A DNA stretch of 46,354 nucleotides from Reticulitermes lucifugus (GCA_026260175.1 JAKCWW010003219.1:3438-49791); one strand, 5' to 3'. Counted from the first letter of the stretch, positions 31,031-43,010 are shown. Numbers and translations are program-made. Notes: generated by a model not told the origin, from the sequence alone.

Positions 31031-34000
31031 GTGAGAACCACATATCATTGGCGGGCAGCAGATGGGAAGGGAAGCTGCCAACTGACATTACAGATGGCTC
31101 TTTGCACAGGTGAAACCTTGGCCCACCCGAGTGCTTGGTGCAGGTGATGTCCAAGTGGCTGTAGCAGTATGCGGAATGAATTTTGCAGACCTCTATACCC
31201 GCCAAGGGCTGATACGTGCATTGCAGCCACCCTTTGTGTTGGGGTTGGAGTGTGCTGGGGAGGTGACAGCTGTGGGAGCCAGTGTGGAGCACATAACGGT
31301 GAGCAGAAAACACAAAATTTAGAATAATTGTGTTGTCTGTGACTTACCTTCAGCTTGTTAGTGTTCCTGATGACTTCACAATGACAAATATCAGCACCTG
31401 TGCCATGTAATTCAATACCAAATGTACACATGTGTCATGACATATGGTACAACATTCAACATGGCAAGACTGTGTGTTTTAAATTGACAGGCTACAACAG
31501 GGTTTCAAACTCAAATTGTGAATAGGTCAGATGGATAATTTTGAAATTTAAGGTGAGCCATGAAACATTTTAAGATTTTAAGCAATAATCAAGTTAAGTA
31601 TTTTGTTTAAAATAAAACACATCAATGAGAATGTTTCATATTTTAAATAACAAAACTGATGTACATTTTAATTATAGAATTTAAAACCTTATTGTACTAT
31701 TATCTCTTTGTTGATGGTTGCAGGCAACATAAATTTGAGTTTCACTCTTTGAAATGTCAGTAACTGTATACCACTTAGCACAGCATAACATTCCAATTAA
31801 GATTCATGTTTCAGTTTACCTTTCCTCAGTACACGTTCATGAGTTATTTCAGAATCTGAACACAAATTTTACTCTATTGGCTCTGATAACCACTTGTTAT
31901 AAATTACGCACACAATTTTCTCTGGTAATTTTCCCATTTTTCATGGAATGTATATTGTTTTGTCTCCTAAATTTCTCTTAATTTTTGTACTGACATGGGG
32001 ATGCATTTTGAAAAATTAAGAAACATACCACAAAGCTTGTGTTTATTCTCTGTAGCTAAAAAGGGATTCCATGATGACCTCAGTAACCAATTGAAGTTTG
32101 TAACTTTTGCATTAAGAACTAGGGAATGGCTGGGAGAAGAGACACAATTGTGCTTTCCTTTGTTGTTTGCACCAGAATACCATTAAGAGTCTAAGCCAGG
32201 CGCACACCTGGGGGGGGGGGGCGGATTCCAGGCTGCAGCTTCCCTAAATTGAAATTAAAAAAGAAAGAGATTTTGTAGACATGATGATATCAAAATGTTT
32301 TACATGAATTATCCTTCGGCTGAAGTCAGCCACTGAAATTGGCTGATGACTAGTACATTGGAATTTTGAAAAATAAAATAAACTTAGGAAGTCTCAGATG
32401 AACTGAAAAAGCAAGAGGATTAGGTCTTGTCATTTAAATTAAATGATTGAGTCATGGAACATGTAGTTATATGTCTGTGTATATAAATGCAGTTGCAAAC
32501 AGTGTTATAGTGCAGTCATATTTATGACATGATTTTTAAAACATAGCTTTTAAAATCAAACACAATATATATATAGCCTCAGGTTCAGCCCTCTACCTCC
32601 CCCCTTCCTCAGCGAAAACTTTGGGGTGCACACCTGTTCTAAACACATCAACTGTGGCCAGTAATCCTTTGTAATTGTTGTCCAGATGGATAAACCTAGG
32701 AATGTCTGGACCTTATTGTAGTAGTAGTAGTAGTAGTAGTAGTAATGTTACAGCTGCAGTGTCCCTAAAGCAGAGATGGAAAGAATTTGTTGGAGCCTTT
32801 TGACCTACAAAAAATTTTTATTACTTTAAATTAGGAAGAAAATTCTTTCACATTCAGCTGGGTTGCATTCTGCGGGGCCATTATTTGAAATGCACTGAAT
32901 TGCTAGAAAGTTCCCATGAGGTCACTTATGTTACACACCAAACCCACTCACAGGCTCACACCTATGTTGCTGATTGGAGACATTGCAAGTTCTGTGTGAG
33001 TCATTTGCAGCTCCTATGCTGATTTCATTTGAGCTTCACATTCCTGCAAAAAGTGTCATTATAAATTCAAGCATAGGTTTCTTGATGTACTTCTTCCAAA
33101 AGAGCAACAATTCATAATTATGGAAAAATGTTTCTAGTAGCATGTTCCATTCTAGACAGTAAGAGAACATATAGAATACATGGACTAATCCAGAAAAAAC
33201 TGGGCAAAATTGATGGCAGATTGGAGAAATCTCCAAGAAAATCATTGGCTTGACCTGTTCAGTAAATTGGCATGTCTGTGTCATCAGCACAAAATGCAAC
33301 AGTAGTGCTATGTTTTCAACCGTATGACAGCTGTGGTTAACAAATTTGTGACACAGATTGTGCAGCAAAACTGAATTTTGCGAACTGATATTTTCATGGA
33401 CTTTTTGCTGGAGAAATAGACTCCACACTTGTTTGTTTGGTGGTGATGCTTGTTTTCCTCTCGCTGGATATTTGAACTCTCAAAATAACAGGTATTGCAG
33501 AAAATCCCATGTTAATCCATAAAGTACCATTACATGGGGTTAAGGTTGGTGGGTGGAGTGCCATGAGTGCAACTGGGACCATAAATTCACACTGATGTGT
33601 AAAACACTTGTGCCTTTTTTTTTCAGCAAGGCAATGAAGAATTTCACGTGACAAACAATTCTGTTTTTGGTGACGTAGTAATAAGCAGTGGATTATGGCC
33701 TCCTTATTTGCCAAACCAGAATGTATGCATTTTTTTATTTGTCATGAATGTTAAAGGCTACAGTGTATAGTAATGATCCTCACAATGAAGATGATCTGAA
33801 AGAAAGCATTTAGAATATAATGTTTTCAATTTCACGAGGAGAACTTCACTGTGTAATGAAGAGTGCGTTAAATGTGATCTGTGCCAAAGAAACCGTATCC
33901 ATCACCTTTTTTAAACATAGTGAGTATGAAATGGAATAGTAACTGCAATGGATAGAACTAAAACATGGACATCCACTCACATCAAATTGAAATGGTAGTG

Positions 34001-37000
34001 AACATTGCCGTACCTGCTTTCAAGCCAAATTGTCTTAAGTTTAGAATGATGTGTGATGTCATTTTAAAAATAGTCCCTTTGTAATTAGAATAAGATTGAG
34101 AGGACTTCATAAAATGAATGGGTGGGTCACATCTTTGTTGCTGCTGGTCTAGACCAAATGGACACAACAGTTGCATGACACACGGTGGTTTCATCTCCAC
34201 TATATGTCGTGCCATGTCGTGTACACCTGGCCATATATTTCTGCTCTGTTTTTGGCAGTATCACCTTATGTACTTCATCATATTGTTTGGTAAAGTGACA
34301 TGATGATAATCAGTGATTTCTGTCATTTGCCTGGAGCAGAGGCATGAGAATCTCACAATGATCTCAATTCAAACCAAATTTATTCTGAATGTGAATGTCA
34401 GCCAGGTGCTGAATGAAGTTTCCAGTAATTTCCTATAGGGTTTCTAGGCCTGACTGCTTGCACAAGATTAGTTCCCTTGAACCTCAACCACCTTTGCATG
34501 TAACAAAATCCAGAAAATCCCTTTGATGCTGCAGGTGGGGGACCGCGTTCTGTGTTATCAGTACACTGGAGACCTGTACCGTGAGCATGTGGTGGTGCCT
34601 GCTTCAAACTGCTTTGTACTGCCATCTTGTATGAGCTATGAAGATGGTGCAGCACTTGCAGCTAACTACTTGACAGCATACTTTTGTGTGCTTGACATTG
34701 GTCACATGCGTGCTGGACAGAGCATCCTCATATCATCTTGTGCAGGTATCATCATCCACCCCACAGCTACTGAAATATCAGTGATATGATGAAAACTGTA
34801 TAACTCCATGCCCACTTCTCTTGAATTCTAAGTTTTTTTTTACATATGTCTCTTTCATAGAAAGCAGAATTACCGTATCAATGGAAAGAATCAAAATTAC
34901 TGTAGTATTGTCTAAGAAATCTCTCTGTCAGTATCATACAACATTTTGTCCATTTCTTTTCTGCTTGGGTTCATACCATGTGTGAACGAAATTACTTATA
35001 TTGTCATCAGTTTGGATTCCATAACAATAGGTCACTTGTTTTTCATTCAACAAATATTAGAGAACAAATGGAAATAGTGTGGACAGTGCATCAGCTGTTT
35101 ATTGGTTATAATGAAACCTATAACTCAGTTAGGAGGTAAGTACTCTATAATATATTAATTATGCTAGAAATACCCAGGAAATTTGTTAAGATACCCTTTA
35201 GAGACTAAGTAGGGTCGGTAGTTTGGGTTCACTTCATGTCAGCTCCTTATCATATGGAATCTGTGTGACTTCCCTAGCTCACAACCTTGGTTCTAGATAG
35301 GAATGTTTGGTCAGCACCATGTCGTGGCCACTTTACCCCCGGAAAAGACGCTGGTACTCATTGTATTGGAGGCTGGGTGGGTCCCAAGGTTGGTCTAGAC
35401 AAGTATGGAGAAGATAAAATCTCTTGCCCTTACTGGGGTTCACACCTCAGACTATCCAGCCTGTAGCAAGTTACTATACTGTACTAACTACTTCATACTG
35501 GCCATCATAGAAAGATTTACACACAGAGTGTAATACTCCTGTCTGTCCACACAGTTCTGAGGGTGTGGCTGCAATTGCTCCCTCTTGCAGCTTCTTCTCC
35601 CCTCGTACACTCACTACATATCCTGCATTGAATATGTGCATCATGACTTGCAACTCATCATTAGCAAATATAAAATGGCCCCATTAATATTTTAAGTAGC
35701 AGGGACAGTGTATGAAATCTCATGTTCATGGTTTAAAGGATTTATTTTGCTGTCAGAATCTTGGTAATTGGTAAAGGTGCGCATCATTTCTTGCAGGTGG
35801 AGTGGGATGGGCAGCCACCCAGCTTGCCCGCTCAGTAGGGCCTGTTACCATCTTTGGTACCTGTTCTCCAGGGAAGCATGACGCAGTGCGAGAGAATGGT
35901 GTAACATACCCACTGAACCATGACAGCTATGACAAAGAGCTACTGAAACAGAGCCCTGATGGCGTGGACATAATTATTGACAACATGGCGGGCAGTGCCT
36001 TCAGCAAAAACCAGTGTCTGCTGAAACCTCTGGGACGGATTGTGCTTATTGGTAGGGAAATGGATCCAAAAGACTCATTAATGAGAGATGAAGAAGGAGA
36101 AGTGGATTCAAAAGGATTTTCCTTATTGGTGGGACACAGGGATGGGGAATTACATCCGGGTGGGTTGTGCTCGTTAGTGAGAGAGAAATGATAAGGAATG
36201 TGCATACATTTTAAGTTTGGTGAATTATAGAGGTGGGAGATATGAACAAAGTGAAATATCATTAGATGAACAGTGCTGACTTAGGTATAAGGTTCAGGGA
36301 GTTCCCAAGTTAAAACAGATTTAGCCCATTTGTGAGTTGTGAACTGGACATTATCATATTGGTCAGATATAATGGCAGTAATGCATACAAAAAATTTGCT
36401 TGTATATCAGATATGTGATTGATAGAAGAAGAAGTATGTTGTACTGAGGTGAGTTATTTGTGGCAGGATAGAATTTTCATGTTGTTTTCAATAACACAGT
36501 GTTTGTTCTCATGTGATGTAAATATGTATTGAAAGTAACAAACAGTCAGTAGTCCTGCACAGGTTGTGAATATCTGTATGTCAGTGAGTACTTACCACAA
36601 CACAGATACAGATTTAGTAAAGGAAACATTACACCTTTTGTCAAGTTCCTGTGTCTTTGTGCATTGATACAAGTTTAAAATAATAATTTCAAGGAAGTGG
36701 AAAGACAGTACAGTGGCTTATCTAGGACTTGTTTTCATTCCACAGCTAGCCAAATGTTAAAACCTTTCCTGAGTTTCACATCTGGAAAGAAGCTTTACAG
36801 TTCTTTGTTCTTATTGGAACTGGATATTAAAGTTGGAAATCACCAGACAGACATAATATAAGGAATATTACATAAGGCAATGAGAAATGTGTCCCTAGCA
36901 CTCAACATTTTTCAGAGCAACCCTAAATATACTTTGGTCTAACTCCCTTGTCCAGTGGGAAAACCCTGATTATATGGGTGCCTTTCTACCATATTTAAGG

Positions 37001-39028
37001 AGCCAATCCTGGCTGTAAATATATCTATTTAGCATGTCCAAGGAGCCAGTGTTGAATATACCTGTGTCTATCTACCATGACAAAGTGGCCATATTCATGT
37101 TTCTATCTTAAATGTCTGCAGGGTGAACCGTTAATATGCATACCTGATGTTTCCACAAGGTTGACCACGAGTATGCTCGTATCTGTGTATGAAGGATGTT
37201 CAGTAAGTTCCTCCACTCGTGCTGCATTCTCATATGTTCATGAGGTGGTGGTCCAATTTGTATAATACCATTTTTGAACACTCAGCACCATTTTATGGCT
37301 TTCTGTACTCATTATGCCATCACTGTACACCTCTATCTACCCTCTGATGCCAGAATTAAGTCCCTGGTGTAGTGTGCAGAATTCTGGGATTTAATTAGTA
37401 GATTTAAGTTCCTCACGCATACTCTTACAAAAAAAAATCTCTTAAAATTTTCCTTCAAATGTAACAAAGCACAATCTGATATCTGCGCTCTTCTGGCATA
37501 TTACACTGCATAGAGTTGTAATTCTGTACCAACGTTTCGGGACAACCTATCGGTCCAATCGTGGACTTCTTGACCCTTGAGGATGGGGCGGATAGGTTGT
37601 CCCGAAACGTCGGCACAGAATTACCACTCTACACTGCGTAATATCCCAGAAGAGCGCAGATATTGTCTCCATTGTGGCTGAAGCCTAAAATCACGCAAAG
37701 TAAAATTTATCTGCCTGTTTATGACTCGGGCAACCCCTTGGGGTGGATTTCCCATTATGTTTCTATGTATCGCAAACGTTAGGCCTGCTAAAGTTTCTCA
37801 CTATGCACACATTCTGAACACTCGCCTCCTCTCTTGAATTCTGATTAGGCTGCTTTAGTCTTGTCAATATAGAAGCAGGCTTTTGGCTTTTGTGCCTCTT
37901 GCCTCATTAGTTGAAATTTCTAAATTTATATGCTATAGTGTGCTGCGCTCTACAATTTAAAGAAGAACTACACTCAGTGTCACTTTACTTGCCATACAGC
38001 TGGCAAATTACATCACCCTTGCACAGCAAAGCTGCCTTGCATGCATTATCTAAGATGCAGTTTGCAGCTAAAGGTTAAGAATGGATGAATGGAGATGATA
38101 CATATTTTTAACATTCCAGGTGCAAACAGTATAATGACAGGCAGCCAGAAGCTCAGCATGTGGAGTTTTCTGCGCATGTGGTGGAACACAAAGAGTGTCA
38201 GTGCCACAGACCTCATGCAGAACCGTATAGTGGCTGGTCTGCACCTTGGACTTGTGATGGAGCGGCAGCCTGACCGTATTCAAGCGGCCATGAAACACTT
38301 GTTCCAGTTGTATGAGGAGGGGAAGATCAAACCACAGATTGACTCCATATGGCCACTTGATAAGGTTCATTTCCACCTACATGTGTTGTGTGCCTGACTA
38401 GAATGACTGCTTACCGAGAAGTAGGCAGATGGTTAAAGCTGAGCCCTATGTTTTATTCCATAGCAGTTAATACTGGTTTTTTAATGACTAGTCATATTAA
38501 AGTAGATTATTCTGTAGTTTTCTCTCATAATGATTATTTTAACAATGTTTAATGATTTTTCAGAACCCATTGAGTTTGTTCAGTTGGAAACATTGTATGA
38601 TCTCTGTCAATAATTAGCGATTAACCTCTGACCTGAAACCGTTGTCAGTTTCCATGGCCCTTGATTGGATGTTACTTGAAGATTGATGTATAATTGGCTA
38701 CATTTCAGAGGAGCTTGCTTGGACTACCCTTATAATTGGCTACATTTCAGAGGAGCTTGCTTGGACTACCCTGAAGTTAAAATGCTGGAGCTTGCACCCT
38801 CTAAAGGCTGCAAGCTCCAGCATTTTAACTTATTCCTGGTGTCACATCCCACAAACCTTGACTTTTCATAAACACTGCTGTGAGATCCTCAAATCTGAAA
38901 TGGAAGTTTCTTGTGACCATAATTTCCTGAACCATTTGTTGCAGGTTGTAGATGCTACCAGAGTGCTGGCTGAACGGAGAAATGTTGGTAAAGTGCTGCT
39001 GAGAGTTGAGACAACAAGCAGGGAGTGA
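30962..39028 (+). CDS. VAT1: VAT1-like medium-chain oxidoreductase (complete, 6 exons)
   Basis: Joined exons 30962-31030, 31110-31298, 34535-34745, 35797-36051, 38120-38364 and 38945-39028 encode 350 residues without a break. Residues 1 to about 130 form the GroES-like domain, with CGMNFADLYTRQG at 44-56 and GLECAGEV near 68-75. The Rossmann part follows, with the NADPH-binding turn SCAGGVGWAATQLA (GGVG at 157-160) and ENGVTYPLNHD. The C-terminal part has WWNTKSVSATDLM, HLGLVMERQP and KIKPQIDSIWPLDK, ending near NVGKVLLRVE. These match VAT1 (synaptic vesicle membrane protein VAT-1 homologue). It belongs to the zinc-free quinone-oxidoreductase-like MDR family, and no zinc-binding Cys set is seen. 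Known VAT1 proteins are NADPH-binding and partly membrane-associated, with roles in vesicle and mitochondrial membrane biology and lipid binding. Human VAT1 is longer (393) mainly at the N-terminus. The start is the first ATG, one base after a TTTTTCAG acceptor. Confidence 0.93.
31110..31298 (+). CDS. VAT1: VAT1 exon 2 (GroES-like domain)
   Basis: 63 codons from VKPWPTRVLGAGD to SVEHIT. The acceptor is TTGCACAG and the donor ACG|GTGAGC. It contains CGMNFADLYTRQG, the substrate-pocket segment conserved in quinone oxidoreductase-like proteins. Confidence 0.92.
32197..32636. mobile_element. hAT-like MITE (440 bp) in VAT1 intron 2
   Basis: The left end CAGGCGCACACCTGGGG and the inverted right end CAGGTGTGCACCCCAAAG are partly matching terminal repeats. 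Flanks GTCTAAGC (32189-32196) and TTCTAAAC (32637-32644) agree at six of eight positions. A long G-run follows the left end. No transposase is present. Confidence 0.55.
32719..32744. repeat. (TAG)n microsatellite
   Basis: About eight GTA/TAG units in VAT1 intron 2. Confidence 0.9.
34535..34745 (+). CDS. VAT1: VAT1 exon 3
   Basis: 211 bases from VGDRVLCYQY to SSCA plus the first base of Gly157. The acceptor is GCTGCAG and the donor is G|GTATCA. It encodes the end of the GroES-like domain and the entry into the nucleotide-binding fold (LAANYLTAYFCVLDIGHMRA). Confidence 0.92.
35325..35505 (-). mobile_element. tRNA-derived SINE (family A), in VAT1 intron 3
   Basis: Antisense to VAT1. GTATTGGAGGCTGGGTGGGT and CACCTCAGACTATCCAGCCT on + are the reverse of the family body and head. 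The tail part is missing; the copy ends at CCACTTTACCCCC. Confidence 0.78.
35797..36051 (+). CDS. VAT1: VAT1 exon 4 (nucleotide-binding fold)
   Basis: 255 bases completing Gly157, then GVGWAATQLARSVGP to GRIVLI plus one base of Gly242. The acceptor is TTCTTGCAG and the donor G|GTAGGG. It contains TIFGTCSPGKHDAVRENGV and VDIIIDNMAG, the cofactor-discriminating and fold-core strands. Confidence 0.93.
36052..38119 (+). other. VAT1 intron 4 (2.1 kb)
   Basis: GTAGGG donor and ACATTCCAG acceptor. It carries the best palindrome of family P (37480-37662). Otherwise nothing was recognised. Confidence 0.85.
37480..37662. mobile_element. Palindromic repeat family P, copy 4 (near-perfect)
   Basis: Two arms of about 72 bp are nearly exact inverted copies: ATCTGCGCTCTTCTGGCATA outwards and CGTTTCGGGACAACCTATC inwards, mirrored by GATAGGTTGTCCCGAAACG and ATCCCAGAAGAGCGCAGAT. 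The centre is about 38 bases. It differs from copies 1-3 in its inner arm but keeps CTTCTGGNAT and CGAAACGT. It lies in VAT1 intron 4, so a nascent transcript could fold into a long hairpin. Confidence 0.85.
38120..38364 (+). CDS. VAT1: VAT1 exon 5
   Basis: 245 bases completing Gly242, then ANSIMTGSQKLSMWSFLRMW to SIWPLDK in phase 0. The donor AAG|GTTCAT is weak: only GT and the preceding AAG fit the consensus. The protein match across the junction (DK then VVDATRV) supports it. Confidence 0.9.
38689..38772 (+). repeat. Perfect 42-bp tandem duplication in VAT1 intron 5
   Basis: 38689-38730 and 38731-38772 are identical (TATAATTGGCTACATTTCAG to TTGGACTACCCT). Lack of any difference means a recent event. 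The unit carries CAGAGGAGCTTGCT, a family P inner arm. Confidence 0.95.
38776..38829. repeat. Perfect 21-bp hairpin in VAT1 intron 5
   Basis: GTTAAAATGCTGGAGCTTGC plus A is followed by a 12-base loop and the exact inverted copy ending at 38829. Together with the 42-bp duplication and TCACATCCCACAAACCTTG at about 38843-38861 it looks like a rearranged family P copy (38689-38870). Confidence 0.95.
38945..39028 (+). CDS. VAT1: VAT1 exon 6 and stop
   Basis: The acceptor is TTTGTTGCAG. 27 codons and TGA: VVDATRVLAERRNVGKVLLR then VETTSRE. NVGKVLL is the conserved VAT1 end. Confidence 0.93.
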   Translation, partial: VVDATRVLAERRNVGKVLLRVETTSRE

Positions 39029-39227
39029 GCACTGTAGGAGCAGCACATTTCAAATAGTGGAGTAATCAGGATCCTTTAGAGGGAAGGGGAGAAATATTCA
39101 TTTTTACATTTGTACTGAAAAGTCAATTTTAAAAACAAATTTTGATTTAATGTCCTGTTAGAAAATTGCGTAATTAGGAGCTTCATGATTTGTGCTTTTC
39201 TCTAAATATTATTGGGGTTATCAAATG

Positions 39228-39552
39228 AAGGAGTATGAGATGGGTGGGGCATTTGGCGCGTAGTGGTGAGGAGAAAAATGCATGCAGGTTTGGTGGGGAA
39301 ACTTGAGGGAAAAAGACCCACTGTGAAGACCTAGGCGTAGATAGGAGGATAATATTTGAATCGGTCTTAAAATAGGATGGGAAGTCATGAATTGGATTAA
39401 TCTGGTTCAGGATAGGGACAGGTGGCAGGCTGTTATGAGCACGGTAGTAAACCTTCAGGTTCAATAAAATGCGGGGAGTCTCTTGACTAGCTAAAGAACT
39501 ATGAGCATCTAAAAATGGCTCTGCTCCATGGAGTTAGTTTAATGTTCAATTG
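39228..39552 (+). mobile_element. 3' tail of a non-LTR retrotransposon, second copy
   Basis: MRWVGHLARSGEEKNACRF, then in other frames an EDN-type segment, DWINLVQDRDRWQA-like sequence and a tail ending GGCTCTGCTCCATGGAGTTAG. It extends further upstream than the copy at 25944-26160. Several frame changes and stops are present. It starts about 200 bp after the VAT1 stop, so it may lie in the 3'UTR; AATAAA at about 39464 inside it could serve as a poly(A) signal. Confidence 0.7.
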
Positions 39553-41691
39553 ACATACATGGAGAATTGCCTCTATACCCTGTCGCTTGGGTCAATATCC
39601 CACCATAAATCTGACATAAGTGGTTTCGTTAAGAAGTATGGTGTGCCTGGTGCTGCTCTAGCAGTATCAATATTACAGCAGGATCAGCTGAACAGCTTTT
39701 CATGAAGTTAATCAGTGTGACATCATGCGAACCTGGTGCCTCCATCATCGCCTACAAGTCGGAAAGTTGATCAGTGTATAGTGGGCAGGCTGATGAGGAC
39801 AGAACTAACAGAGGCAGAAGGGGGGAGTGAGATTACGGAGAAACAAAATGGCCATTTTTAAGTGGAGCAATGGGAGAGCATAAAGGTACTTTGATAAGGG
39901 GAGGAGGGGTAGTCACCATACTGGGAAATGAAGGGAGAAATGCTATTAAAATTTGGTGAGATGAACATAAAGGTGGGGGATAGGATAGCAAGAACAGTGA
40001 ATGGTCCTGAAAAGGACGACTTTTTAGGAAAAATGAAGGAGGAATCAAATAATGCAACCAACAATGTACACAAATTTGTAGATCACACATTTATTATTCA
40101 ACTGCTCCTACATGTTTCGGCCTTCTCGTCCATCTTCAGGGAGACCACTCAAATTACTACAGGAAGGTACTGGAGACTTTTACATTCTTTTAATTAAAAT
40201 AAAGGAACTAAATATAATATATCATAATGTAATCAAAAACAGTAAAATAGTAATAACATCATCTTATGTAAATTAAAATTTAAATGAAAAATTTGTTCTG
40301 TTTGTTGTGCTAAAATTTATGCATCTCACATAGGTGATTTGTTATGTATCTCAGTTACAGTTAAGCAACATGTAGTAATTTTTTCTGCAGTTATATGTGA
40401 GTAATATATTTGTTTACATTTCTCTGCGGATGGCATTGTTATTTAGCACATGTATATATCGTCCACTTGTGGGCTCTTTTTGCTTGTAAATACAGGACTT
40501 ATTGCATTTCTATATTCAAATATCTTGATTTCAGGTGACACCCTGTGTTCGTTAGTCCTATGCTGTTGTAAAGTGAAGTGGTCCCACCCCAAATTTCAGT
40601 AATAAGCCTGTTAAAATATAACACTAAATTTTGGTTTGTATTTTAAAAACTGGCATTGCTTCATGCTTCTTTCTAATGTTGTAGGAGACTATAATTCAAT
40701 TTTAGCAGGTTATTTTACATATCACCGCGTTTGTTAATGGCCAATTTTATGCAGTGCACCATCTCCCATAAACAAGGTTACATCTTTATTTAGCATTTAC
40801 AGCATACTGCAATATGCTGTAAATGCTTACAGTTACTCTGTTTCCTTCAGTAATGTATTTCTAGTGCTGTAGCACTGATGTATATAATTCAATAATGCTG
40901 TCTCTTGTTTTACACGTGTATATCAGGTATCTTGTTTTATCTCTTACCAGTAGCAATGGTGATTCTGCCATCATTTGTAACAGTTCACATTTGTTATGGT
41001 TGCTTTGCAGCAGTAAGGCAAGATGTGTCTGAAAAATTGGGGAAAAAATTTTATCCTGCTTTAATAGCAAGCCATGTTTCTGGAACTTGCTTCAGTGCAA
41101 GGTTTACCTAACTGGAAATACAGGAATTACTTTCTGTCTGATAAACAGGGTACATCTGATAACAAGGCTGATTTCTGATTTCAAAATGTTTGCAGTCATC
41201 ATAATTCATGAAAATGAACAAAAATGGCAGTGGTGAATATAAGATTTACTTATAAGGTGTTTGCTGGGGAGAGTTTTTGGGTACAGAGGGTACGGTATTT
41301 CCACAGTGCTATGAAAAATAGCGGATTTATGTTTCTTTGCAGTTACTTAATTCAGTTTCAGCAAGTACTCAAAATGCTGTGATCATGTATTCAAATATTA
41401 ACCTTTTAAGGACCAAGGTTTAAACAAAAAGTTCTGTCCTGTTAATGAATGTTTTTGACAACTTTTGTCAACGGTTGGCCACTCACCATTTAATTCAGGA
41501 TTAACTGAAGTATTCATTGGGCCTTTAAAGGTCAATTTACCAATTCGTAGCCAAGAGCATAAAGTAGTAATTATTCCCAGACATAACTTTCAACAAATCC
41601 TTATTCTCCATCAGCTTGAAATGATATTATTTGTTATGGAAAGTAATATATTATAATCAAGATAGTAAAGTATGAAATATATAGAGTAGAA
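39553..41691. other. Intergenic, no gene recognised
   Basis: Purine-rich stretch at 39780-40040, then AT-rich sequence. A - strand copy of the 476-560 module lies at about 40050-40141 (GAAAC at 40114-40118, CTGAAGA at 40133-40139). No exon was recognised. Confidence 0.45.
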
Positions 41692-41856
41692 CAGGGGTGC
41701 ACAAATTTTCCAAAAATTCAGAAGCCATCTCAAAATTCTAGGTATCAGAAGGGTGCCGTGAAGTAAGTTCTCTACTAAGGACCCACAAATGTTGGGTGCC
41801 AGCATATAAAGTTTAATTGCATGGGTGACCTGGCACCCATGATTTGTGCATTCCTG
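41692..41856. mobile_element. hAT-like MITE (165 bp)
   Basis: The ends CAGGGGTGCACAAATTTTCC and, inverted, CAGGAATGCACAAATCATGG are terminal repeats. Flanks GAGTAGAA (41684-41691) and CAGTAAAA (41857-41864) match at six of eight positions. GGGTGCC/GGCACCC segments inside pair again. Confidence 0.72.
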
Positions 41857-42935
41857 CAGTAAAAGCTTGTTTATCAATCACTGGATGAAAGATAGCTATA
41901 ATAACCAGAAACTAAGAGGCACGTTACATTTCACTGTTCCATCAACCAGCGGCACCCCTGGACGATTTCAAGAGTTCAAAATACAAACATTTGTCAAGCA
42001 AGACCATTTAAAACGTAAAGTTACATAAGCAGACAGTTTAAGACGGTGACAGCAAAATGTGTGTCTTGGTGTGTTCTTGGTTTTTTTAGATTATTCATGT
42101 CCCATGTTATGTAACTTGATGGATAGAAAGTGTGGCAGGGAAGCAGGACAGGATATGAAGATAAATTAAATGGTTACTTCTGTCCATTATGTTTTTTGGC
42201 ACACTAAGATACAGAGTAGGTATAACATTCTAATATCTGGAAAACTGTGATACCCGGCAACCTTTGGACCCAGTGGTGCCCGATAAATCAGATTTTGCTG
42301 CATGTGTTCTCTTAGCCATAGTAGTTCTTGCAGCCAGTATGTAATGTCTTTGCACATTAGGATTGCCAACGTAAGTCACAGTACTGGAGATACATTTACA
42401 GTGATGTAGTATTTGAGTTTTGATTCTGTCTGCCTTAAGCTTTAAAGTAAGAAATCCACGTAGCTTAGGTTATGAGTTTTCATTGCAGTGACGAGCTTTA
42501 GGGTGTGAAGCTATTTTCATGTCGACACAAATGACAGAACAAGGATTGTTATAGCAGCAAGGCCTGATTACAGTTTCTTTATTGACATATATTCTGAAAA
42601 TCACATTCACTCCAGCAACCTTTGGGTTTGTGATATTAAATAAACATGTTTTTCATAACAGTAATAGAAACCTGAGGATGTGTTTTTATATAGATCCAAA
42701 GCCTATATCAGCAGGGATATTTATGGCATGAAGGTTGTGGTTTGAGGTTTACTTTTCTTGATACCTAATCAGGGAGACTAGTTATGCAGAGATATTACAC
42801 CCTTAGTACTTTTGTGTGACAGCCTGTAATCCTCCTGACTCAGGTTCATACACAGCCATCGTGTTGGCAACCGTGTTCAATACGCAACTAGCTAACTTAC
42901 TTTATGAGTTGAGTCTTCAATTAAGCATCACTTAA
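41857..42935. other. Intergenic, no gene recognised
   Basis: Short frames only. ATATCTGGAAAACTGTGATACC at about 42230 resembles the inside of a pogo-type MITE, but no ends were found. Confidence 0.4.
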
Positions 42936-43010
42936 TGAAGACGTATGGGGGAGCGGAAATAAACTTATACAAACTTGTAACCTGAACACTAAATGGAGGT
43001 GAGCAATCTG
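42936..43010 (-). mobile_element. SINE family A, tail fragment
   Basis: AACCTGAACACTAAATGGAG and the preceding GAAGACGTATGGGGGAG match the reversed family A tail (CTnCACTAGATGGAGGTGAGC and ATGAAGGCATATGGGGGAG). The head is absent. Confidence 0.55.

Larger units (their letters stand above)
31299..34534 (+). other. VAT1 intron 2 (3.2 kb)
   Basis: GTGAGC donor and GATGCTGCAG acceptor. It contains a hAT-like MITE (32197-32636) and a (TAG)n microsatellite (about 32719-32744). A reading frame on the - strand at 33036-33428 has no recognisable family. A possible old hAT fragment begins at about 31500 (CAGGGTTTCAAACTCAAATT), with a partly matching inverted end near 31750. Confidence 0.8.

Noticed and set aside
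33036-33714. Two - strand frames of 130 and 106 codons in VAT1 intron 2
   Set aside because: No family motif, no splice context and no codon regularity; they look like chance AT-rich frames or unrecognised old transposon debris.
35802-36191. VAT1 exon 4 frame running on to 36191
   Set aside because: The frame past 36051 does not match VAT1; a good donor at 36052 and the in-phase exon at 38120 explain the protein.
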